Source of the DNA: an uncultured Campylobacter sp.
Lineage (GTDB): Bacteria; Campylobacterota; Campylobacteria; Campylobacterales; Campylobacteraceae
NCBI RefSeq assembly: GCF_938045595.1
Contig: NZ_CALIBB010000082.1
Coordinates: forward strand, 1 to 19,290
Direction: 5' to 3'
Length of the DNA: 19,290 nucleotides
Positions 13,540 through 19,290 of this stretch are shown piece after piece; position 1 is the first letter of the stretch, and each line of letters opens with the position of its first letter. The notes under the pieces are model-generated. The model saw nothing but the letters and a program-made list of their open reading frames with translations, searched no databases and was not told the DNA's origin. The translations under genes were made by a program, and so were the position numbers.

Positions 13540-14208
13540 ATGAAAGCATTGATCACGGGCGCAAGCGGCGGTATCGGCAGCGCGGTTGCGGAGCTTTTGC
13601 GACAAAACGGCTATGAAATTTTAACGCTAGCCTCGCGCTTTGAGGATACGGACGCGCTAGCGAAGGAGTGCCGCACGCTGGCTGCGGCGTGTGAGATTGA
13701 CGCGCTGATTTTATGCGCGGGTGCGGCGAAATTTGCGCCGCTTGAGGCGATGAGCGAGAGTGAAATTTTAAAAATTTTAAACGTAAATCTTGTCGCAAAC
13801 ATCATCATCACGCGCGCGCTTTTGCCGAATTTAAAGCGCAACCGCGCCCATATCATCGGCATCAGCTCGATCGAGGCGCTGCGAGCGAGCCGCTTTAGCG
13901 CGGTTTATAGCGCGAGCAAGGCGGGGTTGCGGGCGTTTCTGCTCTGCCTTTTCGAGGAGGCGCGCAAGCAGATCAGAGTAAGCTGCATCAACCCCGACGT
14001 CACCAAAACGCCGTTTTACGAGGATTTGAGCTTCGAGCCCGCAGATGATGAGGCAAGCTTCGTGGACGTGGGGGAGATCGCAAATTTTACGCTGCAAATT
14101 CTGCGCACGAAGTCCAACGTGAGCGAGTTTACGATTCGCCCGCAAATCGTAAATCTGCGAAAAAAATCAAAATTTAATCGCGAAGGAGGCGAGCTTGAAA
14201 ATCGGTAA
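13540..14208 (+). CDS. Short-chain dehydrogenase/reductase (SDR)
   Basis: A 222-residue NAD(P)-dependent oxidoreductase of the classical SDR fold. It has the dinucleotide-binding TGASGGIG (residues 6-13), LCAGAA in place of the NNAG strand (58-63), Asn83 in NVNLVAN, catalytic Ser110 in GISS, and Tyr123 and Lys127 in YSASK. The NPDVTKTP segment corresponds to the usual PGxxxT. All four residues of the Asn-Ser-Tyr-Lys tetrad are present, so the enzyme should be active. Substrate is unknown. It has AAGGAG seven bases before the ATG. It overlaps the next gene by 14 bases, so it is translated together with the four-cysteine membrane proteins. What links a reductase with them is not clear. Confidence 0.88.
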   Translation: MKALITGASGGIGSAVAELLRQNGYEILTLASRFEDTDALAKECRTLAAACEIDALILCAGAAKFAPLEAMSESEILKILNVNLVANIIITRALLPNLKRNRAHIIGISSIEALRASRFSAVYSASKAGLRAFLLCLFEEARKQIRVSCINPDVTKTPFYEDLSFEPADDEASFVDVGEIANFTLQILRTKSNVSEFTIRPQIVNLRKKSKFNREGGELENR

Positions 14209-14659
14209 AAATCATGTTTTTGTGCTAATTTTGGCGCTTATTATTATTTATGCCGCGTTTGTAAGCGGTAGCGGCGGGTATTGTAGCGCGAGAGAATTTT
14301 TTTCAGGCAGGCATGATGAGGAAGATGACGCTTGCATCGCCAAGCTGATAAAGCGAGCGGACGCGGGTAATATATATGCGGCAAATCGACTAAGATATCC
14401 GCACGAGGCGTATATCAAGCGCACATGCAAAAAGGAAGTGGAGAGCTTGGGTGAGCGCGAAAGATATTATTTTGAGCTCTACATCCAAAATCGCTGCGAA
14501 GCTTGGGGCTTTGAAACGCCCAAATCAAAGGGCGGCGAAGCAAATACGACGAGTGGCGAGGGAAATTTAACGCATGAGGATATCAATACAATCCGTAATG
14601 CAACAGGCGTAATCAAACGCGATATAAATTCTACGGGAGGGTCAAATGTCGGGCAATAA
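14195..14659 (+). CDS. Four-cysteine membrane-anchored protein A with sequon tail
   Basis: A 154-residue protein, the first of three paralogues. It has a lysine-bearing N-terminus, one membrane helix (about 8-25), then a periplasmic domain with cysteines C30, C47, C78 and C101. The family signature is EEDDACIAKLIKRADAG, followed by AYIKRTC and GERERYYF, then RCE. The tail (110-154) is low-complexity and holds three D/E-X-N-X-S/T sites (N117, N124, N145), the acceptor sequon of PglB. The TTG start is supported by AAGGAGG five bases upstream and overlaps the SDR gene by 14 bases. An ATG further in would cut into the helix. The topology (N-terminus in) follows the positive-inside rule. Two disulfides are likely. 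No known domain is recognised; it is faintly Sel1-like. Confidence 0.75.
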   Translation: MKIGKNHVFVLILALIIIYAAFVSGSGGYCSAREFFSGRHDEEDDACIAKLIKRADAGNIYAANRLRYPHEAYIKRTCKKEVESLGERERYYFELYIQNRCEAWGFETPKSKGGEANTTSGEGNLTHEDINTIRNATGVIKRDINSTGGSNVGQ

Positions 14660-15188
14660 AGCGAAATTGAAAGCTAGTAAAAGTCAAATTTTTTTGTTAA
14701 TTGTAGGAGTTATTATTCTGTGCACCCTATATATAAGAAACAATGGCGCGTATTGCAACATTTGGGAATCTTTTTTAAACAACAAGGGCGAAGAGGATGA
14801 CGCTTGCATAGCCAGACTAATAGAGCGCGCGGACGCCGGCGATGACCATGCGGTAAATCGACTAATGTATCCGAGCCAGGCATATATCAAGCGCGTATGC
14901 GAAAAGGGAGTGGAAAACTTGAGCGAGCGCGAGAGATATTATTTCCAAGGCTTTAGCGGGGATCGATGCGAGATTTGGGGCTTTAAAACGCCCAAATCAA
15001 AGGGCGATGAAGCAAATACGACGAGCGGCGGCGGTAATTTAGCGCGAGGCGATACGAACACAACGGACGGCGGAGTAAATTTAACGTGCGCCGAGGCAAA
15101 CAACGGCGAATCCAGCACTACGAGCAACAAGGCGGACAAGACGAAGCGCGAAGAAAATTCTACGGAAGAGCAAAATGCTGGGCGATAA
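14646..15188 (+). CDS. Four-cysteine membrane-anchored protein B with sequon tail
   Basis: A 180-residue paralogue of the preceding protein. It has a basic N-terminus (MSGNKAKLKASK), a membrane helix at about 14-30, and conserved cysteines at C37, C54, C85 and C108. The spacing 17, 31, 23 is identical to protein A. The middle carries GEEDDACIARLIERADAG, AYIKRVCEKGVENLSERERY and DRCE. The tail holds sequons at N124, N138 and N171, plus an extra cysteine (C148). It overlaps protein A by 14 bases. Its last 40 or so codons are almost the same at DNA level as those of protein C, so B and C arose by a recent tandem duplication. After its stop a 24-residue relic frame (15175-15249) starts the same way as the AAG-like gene that follows protein C. 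Confidence 0.78.
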   Translation: MSGNKAKLKASKSQIFLLIVGVIILCTLYIRNNGAYCNIWESFLNNKGEEDDACIARLIERADAGDDHAVNRLMYPSQAYIKRVCEKGVENLSERERYYFQGFSGDRCEIWGFKTPKSKGDEANTTSGGGNLARGDTNTTDGGVNLTCAEANNGESSTTSNKADKTKREENSTEEQNAGR

Positions 15189-15249
15189 GATTAGCCTTGA
15201 GGGCGATATCGTAAATTTTATGTCGTTGGTCAAATTTGTGAAAAAATGA
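15175..15249 (+). pseudogene. 24-codon relic of the downstream gene start
   Basis: An ATG inside the end of gene B opens MLGDKISLEGDIVNFMSLVK and stops after 24 codons. It has the same 14-base overlap, and the same first four residues MLGD, as the AAG-like gene after gene C. The flanking DNA (ATTCTACGGAAGAGCAAAAT) is identical. This fits a duplication of one unit plus the start of its neighbour, followed by decay. Confidence 0.5.
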
Positions 15250-15276
15250 GTTAAAATTTATTACTCAAGGAAAAAC

Positions 15277-15792
15277 ATGGTAAAAAAGAGATCTTTAAAA
15301 ATAAAAGGAAGCATATCGATCGCCATAATCCTGCTTTGGGTTTATTTTTTGATTACGGCGCTGGGCGGTGATAGATACTGTGGCGTATGGGATTATATCG
15401 CAAATAGTGAAGAGGATGATGCCTGCATCGCTAAGCTGATAAAGCGCGCAGACGCGGGTAGTGAATTGGCGCTCAATCGGCTTAGATACCCTAGCAAGGC
15501 GTATATCAAGCGTGTATGCGAAAGAGGAGTGGAAAACTTAGGTGAGCGAGAGAGATATTATTTCGAGCGTTTAGGTGTAGATCGTTGCGAAGCTTCAAGT
15601 TTTAAAGACAACGAAGCAAACACGACGAGTAACGGCGGTAATTTAGTGCGAGGTGATATGAACGCGACGGACGGCGAGAGAAATTTAACGCGCGCCGAGG
15701 CAAACAACGGCGAATCCGACACTATGGGCAACAAGGCGAGCTCGATAAAGCGCGAAGGAAATTCTACGGAAGAGCAAAATGCTGGGGGATGA
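15277..15792 (+). CDS. Four-cysteine membrane-anchored protein C with sequon tail
   Basis: A 171-residue third paralogue. It has a basic start (MVKKRSLKIKG), a membrane helix at about 12-29, and cysteines at C35, C50, C81 and C104. The first spacing is two shorter than in A and B and the others are identical. The core is EEDDACIAKLIKRADAG, RYPSKAYIKRVCERGVENLG, ERERYYF and RCE. The tail (110-171) has four PglB-type sequons at N115, N129, N136 and N162. It has its own AAGGA site and an 88-bp gap after gene B, unlike A and B which overlap. It overlaps the AAG-like gene by 14 bases. Export with the tail in the periplasm is inferred from the positive-inside rule. Function unknown. Confidence 0.78.
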   Translation: MVKKRSLKIKGSISIAIILLWVYFLITALGGDRYCGVWDYIANSEEDDACIAKLIKRADAGSELALNRLRYPSKAYIKRVCERGVENLGERERYYFERLGVDRCEASSFKDNEANTTSNGGNLVRGDMNATDGERNLTRAEANNGESDTMGNKASSIKREGNSTEEQNAGG

Positions 15793-16780
15793 AAATTTAG
15801 AAAAATTTTTCTCAAAAATCGACGCGGCGGAGTTTGGAATTTCGGCGGGCTTAAAGCTCGCTTCAAAAAATCATAAACTTGCAGGAAGCGCGAGAGACGG
15901 GGGCGACGGTGAGCTTTTAAAATCAAAAAATGGCGCGAAATTTCGCGGCAAACAGGCATATTTTAGCGGTGCGCAGCAAGCTGAAATTTTAAAATTTAAT
16001 ACCGAGCCGCTGTTTGATGCCGAGAAAGCACACTTAAAATTTAACGTCCGTCCATCGCAGTCGGAGCCGGGCGTCAGACAAGCGCTTGCGTTTGGTGCCC
16101 ATCCGTCGCAGGCGCAGTTTGATGGCGAGCAAGCGCAGGCAAAGATCGAAAATTTCATGCGCGATCTGCTGCAAAACTATGTGCTTTGCATAAGCGGCGC
16201 GGAATTCGCCTTCGCGGAGATCGAGGCGTATTTCACGGGCGCGGATCGCAACACCTACAAGCGCACGTCGCGGGCGGGCGAGATATTTTTTCACAATTTC
16301 GGCTTTGACATTTCGTTTCGCAGCGTCCCGCAAAGCGGCGGCGGGATTTTGGTGCGAAGCCTGCGCGTCCTAAGCGGCGCAGAGCTTTTGGCGGGCGGCT
16401 TACCGGATTCAACGGGCTGCTTACCCGGCTCGGCGGAGAGCGGCCAGCTCGGCTCTGCCGTCGCCCCGCTCATACAAAATGGCGATTTTATCGCGGGTCC
16501 GCGCAAATGCATGGGTAAAATTTTAAATCTGCAAACGCGAAATTTAAACTTCTCTTTAAAGCGTGTGTCGCAAATAGCGCGTGCAGCGGGCTTTAGCAAT
16601 CGAATCCGACGGGGCGAGATCGTAAATGAAGCGAATCTGGACGCAAATATGCCAAGCGGTGCGGCGAAGCTTGCGAATGAGCCGCGCAGGCTTACCAGCG
16701 AGGAGTTTGAGGCATATCTGAGCGCGGGCTACGCTGCGGCGAAAACATATAAAAAATCGCTACAAAGATACGAGGGCTAA
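15779..16780 (+). CDS. Divergent alkyladenine-DNA-glycosylase-like protein
   Basis: A 333-residue protein. Residues 123-265 follow the order of the AAG/MPG fold (3-methyladenine glycosylase, base excision repair). IENFMRDLLQNYVLCISG is followed by FAEIEAYFTGADRNTYKRTS, with E149 and Y151 in the place of human AAG Glu125 and Tyr127. Then come AGEIFFHNFGFDISFRS, GGILVRSLRVLSGAELL and AGPRKCMGKIL, matching the family GPxKLxxAL. The classical YGMHY is replaced by NFGFD and the His of EDEAAHS is not seen, so base specificity may differ. Residues 20-120 and 205-235 are low-complexity inserts. The ATG overlaps gene C by 14 bases. Fold assignment is by motif order only and moderately sure. A catalytically different relative is possible. 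Confidence 0.6.
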   Translation: MLGDENLEKFFSKIDAAEFGISAGLKLASKNHKLAGSARDGGDGELLKSKNGAKFRGKQAYFSGAQQAEILKFNTEPLFDAEKAHLKFNVRPSQSEPGVRQALAFGAHPSQAQFDGEQAQAKIENFMRDLLQNYVLCISGAEFAFAEIEAYFTGADRNTYKRTSRAGEIFFHNFGFDISFRSVPQSGGGILVRSLRVLSGAELLAGGLPDSTGCLPGSAESGQLGSAVAPLIQNGDFIAGPRKCMGKILNLQTRNLNFSLKRVSQIARAAGFSNRIRRGEIVNEANLDANMPSGAAKLANEPRRLTSEEFEAYLSAGYAAAKTYKKSLQRYEG

Positions 16781-16843
16781 ATTTTGATCAAACGGCGCGT
16801 AGCGGGCGAGCGGTAAAATTTACTGAGCTTTAAGCGGTGGCAC

Positions 16844-16849
16844 TATAAA
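16844..16849 (+). promoter_or_regulatory. Candidate -10 box of the RDYDKEP tandem genes
   Basis: TATAAA (in CACTATAAAATGG) lies 31 bases before the ATG at 16881, in the 100-bp spacer after the AAG-like gene. Confidence 0.4.
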
Positions 16850-16880
16850 ATGGCGCGTCCATCAAATTTAAAGGCGGCAA

Positions 16881-17234
16881 ATGGATCAAAGCGGGCTTGA
16901 GAAATTAAAAAAGCTACTACAAAAGCGGCATCAGGAGCCGAAGCGGGGCTTGGAACAAAATTCTAACGGCGAAAATTTTAAAGTCCCAAATTCTGAAATC
17001 CAGAATTCCGAAGTCTCTAATTTTGAAGTTTCAAATTTCGAAGCTTCAAATTCTGAAACCCTAAATTCCGATCCTGGCGCTTTAAATTTAAAAGCCGAAT
17101 TAGAAGCAGAAGCGGATCAGAATTCTGCCTGTGATAACAACGCAGAGCCGCAAAATTTTATATCCGATGACAGCGGCGCCTTACCGCAGAATTCCAAGGC
17201 TAGAGATTACGACAAAGAGCCGATAGCAATCAAA
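16881..17234 (+). repeat. Inverted duplicate of 6713-7144
   Basis: This is the N-terminal block through ARDYDKEPIAIK, highly similar to the minus-strand copy. Downstream of the motif the two genes diverge strongly. Confidence 0.75.
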
Positions 17235-17894
17235 AATTATGAAAAATTTTTTGTATATTCGTTTTTAGTCCTATTATTGCCGATCTCTACGCTACATGCA
17301 TTTTTAATTATAGATTTTATAAATCATGAAGATATTGACATAGTTCAGTATTTTGCTATTTTATTCATTATTTTACTATCTACAGTTATAATATCTATAT
17401 TTACCGTAATCCGTCCTAGACAAGAGATAAAATTTACAAACAATTATATAGAATTTATTAGCGACGACTTAGTTGAAAAACGCTGCGAAATTGATGAAAA
17501 CGCTTTATCTTTAAATTTCTCTATCGGAATTTTGGCAAGTTTATATGAGATAGGAAAATCTGAAAAGATATTTTTGTACTTTATCGCTATTTTTATGTGC
17601 GTAACATGGTGGAATATATTTTTTATAGCGGTATCCTTTACATATTTATTTGGGTTTTTATTAAATTTTATACTTTATCTGTTTATAAATAGGAATTTAA
17701 AAGGGTTTAGAATTTTGCCGTTTATTAGGATCGCACGCCCCTCATATGGCAGATGGTTTAGGAACAAGCCCATTTATCCAAGATGTTATCTCGTTTATCT
17801 CTATAATCAAAAAATTTATGATGAAATTAAAGAATATTTTTTGCTGAAAAGCGTAAATATAAATAACATTAAGAAAGATTATTTGTTTATCTAA
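16881..17894 (+). CDS. RDYDKEP-family membrane protein, full length, with repeats
   Basis: A 337-residue protein. The basic helical start MDQSGLEKLKKLLQKRHQEP is followed by seven pentapeptide repeat units (31-65), an acidic linker and the motif ARDYDKEPIAIKNY (107-120). Two membrane helices follow (about 123-147, 154-177), then a polar strand region (EIKFTNNYIEFI, 182-193), two more helices (about 229-251, 252-270) and a C-terminal cytoplasmic-looking block ending IYDEIKEYFLLKSVNINNIK. The pattern of helices around a small beta region recalls membrane proteins with a bacterial PH-like module, but that is speculation. AAGGCGG precedes the ATG. GC falls sharply after the motif. Its N-terminal part is an inverted duplicate of the gene at 7144. 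Function unknown. Confidence 0.75.
   Translation: MDQSGLEKLKKLLQKRHQEPKRGLEQNSNGENFKVPNSEIQNSEVSNFEVSNFEASNSETLNSDPGALNLKAELEAEADQNSACDNNAEPQNFISDDSGALPQNSKARDYDKEPIAIKNYEKFFVYSFLVLLLPISTLHAFLIIDFINHEDIDIVQYFAILFIILLSTVIISIFTVIRPRQEIKFTNNYIEFISDDLVEKRCEIDENALSLNFSIGILASLYEIGKSEKIFLYFIAIFMCVTWWNIFFIAVSFTYLFGFLLNFILYLFINRNLKGFRILPFIRIARPSYGRWFRNKPIYPRCYLVYLYNQKIYDEIKEYFLLKSVNINNIKKDYLFI
16971..17075 (+). repeat. Seven 15-bp tandem repeats
   Basis: Encodes residues 31-65 as xN(F/S)(E/K/D)x units. Six of seven units carry RAATTY in the same phase as in the 13-unit copy at 6860-7054; the exception reads TAATTT. The copy number is six units lower than the inverted paralogue. Confidence 0.8.
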
Positions 17895-17907
17895 CGAGGA
17901 GGATAAA

Positions 17908-17955
17908 ATGACGAGGGAAGAGGTTGCTAAGAGAGAAGTCAGGCAACGTATATAA
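17908..17955 (+). CDS. Possible 15-residue ORF between tandem membrane genes
   Basis: MTREEVAKREVRQRI follows a strong ribosome site (GAGGAGG, five bases before the ATG), 13 bases after the stop of the 337-residue protein. The strength of the site is out of proportion to the length of the frame, so this may be the start of a decayed gene or a real micro-protein. The sequence up to 18017 has no other gene. Confidence 0.3.
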   Translation: MTREEVAKREVRQRI

Positions 17956-18017
17956 AAGTCTTTTGTCAATTAAGCTATTACAAATTTATATCTATTTTTA
18001 AAGAGGGGCTTGAAATA

Positions 18018-18761
18018 ATGGAAAATTATAATAAACAAAAAGCCAGAGATTACGACAAAGATCCGATAATAGTAAAAAATTATGAGAGGCTGCTAATATC
18101 TACAATTACATTTTTATACGCGCCTATGATTTTGGGCGGATATATTCTAAGCATATGGGATTTAATTTTTTCAAAACACCATATATCGATGATGGAAATA
18201 GGCTCTAGCATTATATTTGGAATTTTTATAGCGATAGCATTGAGACTTATTTATAGCTGCTGCGTAAGCAATAATAATCGAAAAATCTACTTTATGAATA
18301 ATTCTATAGATTTCTATAACAACGGCGAGCTTGAGAGAAGGACAAATAACCTTCATTTAAATTATGTGATGGGCAGACCATTTTGGGGATATCGCAACGA
18401 TGATAAGATTCGTCGCCTCATTTATAATATTATTATAATTTTTTCTATTGCAGCACTATCGTTTCTATCATCGCAAATTTTATTACTCTTCATTTTTTCA
18501 ATACTTTCTGCAATCTTTTTGAAAATATTTTTTCACTTTTTAATTGTAGGCAATTTTAAGAATTTTTCATTCTTTTCTGCAATCGTAGTGGATTATCCGT
18601 ACTATGAGCAAGAAAATACTTATTATTTAAGCTCTATTTTATCGGTAAAAAATTATTTAGTTTGCGTATATGGTGCGGAAAGGCTAAACGAAATAAAAGA
18701 ATGGTTTTTGATTAGAAAACATATCGATATTGATAAAATAGAAAAATATTATCTTAGCTAA
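18018..18761 (+). CDS. RDYDKEP-family membrane protein without the repeat region
   Basis: A 247-residue paralogue that starts almost at the motif: MENYNKQKARDYDKDPIIVK (motif residues 9-20, with Asp replacing Glu). Membrane helices lie at about 25-47, 60-82, 134-156 and 157-178. A polar strand block (KIYFMNNSIDFYNNGELERR) sits between the pairs, and the C-terminal block is VYGAERLNEIKEWFLIRKHI. The C-terminal block aligns well with the 337-residue neighbour (EIKE, aromatic, FL, basic, NI/DI). AGAGGGG precedes the ATG by nine bases. The gene is AT-rich. It shows that the motif plus four helices is the family core, and the repeat-bearing N-terminus an optional addition. Function unknown. Confidence 0.75.
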   Translation: MENYNKQKARDYDKDPIIVKNYERLLISTITFLYAPMILGGYILSIWDLIFSKHHISMMEIGSSIIFGIFIAIALRLIYSCCVSNNNRKIYFMNNSIDFYNNGELERRTNNLHLNYVMGRPFWGYRNDDKIRRLIYNIIIIFSIAALSFLSSQILLLFIFSILSAIFLKIFFHFLIVGNFKNFSFFSAIVVDYPYYEQENTYYLSSILSVKNYLVCVYGAERLNEIKEWFLIRKHIDIDKIEKYYLS

Positions 18762-18772
18762 AGCGGGCGGTT

Positions 18773-19290
18773 ATGGATACAAGAAACAAAGAGATTGGGT
18801 TTAGAGATTACGACAAAGAGCCGATAGTTATAAAAAAGCTAGACGATCTGTTTTGGCTGATAGCTCTTGGAATTTTGTTAATTTGTTCTTTGACCTATCA
18901 TTTTAGCAGTGAGTATAAATTTAGGTTTTATATGAAAATATTGCTAGGTTATGGCACCGCATTTTTCTTTATATACGCAGCGAGCTTTATAAATAGCAAA
19001 AAAACAATAATCTTTATGAAGGACAAAATAGAATTTAAAAATAAAACCAGATGCGAAAAAGAGATGGCGTTAAAAAATATCTCCGTTTACAGGTATGCTT
19101 ATATGATTCCCAATTTCGCGCCATTTGATGTGAAAATTAAATTTTGTGTTTTAGTTTTATTTATAATGATCGCCGTGGCATTATACAACTTTAAATTTTA
19201 TATGTTTATTTTTATAATTATGGGCTTGTTGCTTATGCCTATTATTAAATTTCTCTACTATATTCTGTTTGAGAAAACCGCTAGGTTTTT
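18773..19290 (+). CDS. RDYDKEP-family membrane protein, 3' end outside window
   Basis: A frame that stays open to the window edge (172 codons visible) and starts MDTRNKEIGFRDYDKEPIVI, with the motif at residues 11-20. Visible are two membrane helices (about 27-44, 53-72), a polar strand block (KTIIFMKDKIEFKNKTRCEK) and two further hydrophobic segments (about 122-138, 140-160). Layout and motif make it a third tandem member. It begins 11 bases after the previous stop; the ribosome site is GGGCGG. It is AT-rich like its neighbour. The missing C-terminal block should contain the EIKE(Y/W)FL-like helix if the family assignment is right. Confidence 0.75.
   Translation, partial: MDTRNKEIGFRDYDKEPIVIKKLDDLFWLIALGILLICSLTYHFSSEYKFRFYMKILLGYGTAFFFIYAASFINSKKTIIFMKDKIEFKNKTRCEKEMALKNISVYRYAYMIPNFAPFDVKIKFCVLVLFIMIAVALYNFKFYMFIFIIMGLLLMPIIKFLYYILFEKTARF

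Overview
The window looks like the chromosome of a mid-GC Campylobacter (C. gracilis / C. showae / C. rectus type; species not determinable by eye). The conserved proteins (TilS, RimO, PanC, PrfB, UvrA) read as epsilonproteobacterial. Promoters carry a TATAAT-type -10 box with little -35, genes overlap by 1-14 bases, and the hexamer AAATTT and its RAATTY relatives are extremely common. GC seems to be in the mid-forties over most of the window and falls clearly after about 17200.

Layout. (1) 1-2941, minus: compact operon panC > rimO > tilS (tilS cut by the window edge). (2) 3106-3901, plus: three overlapping small genes resembling the E. coli yqjD-yqjE-yqjK group (DUF883 membrane-anchored protein, YqjE-like two-helix protein, small charged protein). 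(3) 3960-5861, plus: prfB (TTG start, no programmed frameshift), a small unknown protein and a Cys-rich Sel1-like lipoprotein, then a strong hairpin. (4) 6036-10012, minus: uvrA followed by a membrane protein that appears split by a frameshift. (5) 10088-13177, plus: a nucleoside phosphorylase/nucleosidase-fold protein swollen by low-complexity inserts, a 31-residue ORF, a five-helix membrane protein and a radical-SAM protein of the spore-photoproduct-lyase family. (6) 13540-16780, plus: a short-chain dehydrogenase, three paralogous membrane-anchored proteins with four conserved cysteines, and a divergent alkyladenine-glycosylase-like protein, mostly joined by 14-base overlaps. (7) 16881-19290, plus: three tandem members of a membrane-protein family marked by the motif RDYDK(E/D)P, the last one cut by the window edge. 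The split gene of region 4 is a fourth member in inverted orientation.

Most interesting points. The three four-cysteine proteins end in low-complexity tails that hold clustered D/E-X-N-X-S/T sequons, the acceptor sites of the Campylobacter PglB N-glycosylation system (10 sites in three tails), so they look like purpose-built glycan carriers. The RDYDKEP family has a conserved N-terminal region holding 15-bp tandem repeats (13 units in one copy, 7 in the other) in which almost every unit carries an RAATTY site. RAATTY is the motif methylated by CtsM and needed for DNA uptake in C. jejuni, so the array may be selected as DNA as well as protein. Low-complexity inserts also enlarge RimO, the nucleosidase and the AAG-like protein. 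UvrA, the SPL-like enzyme and the AAG-like protein place three repair-type genes within about 10 kb.
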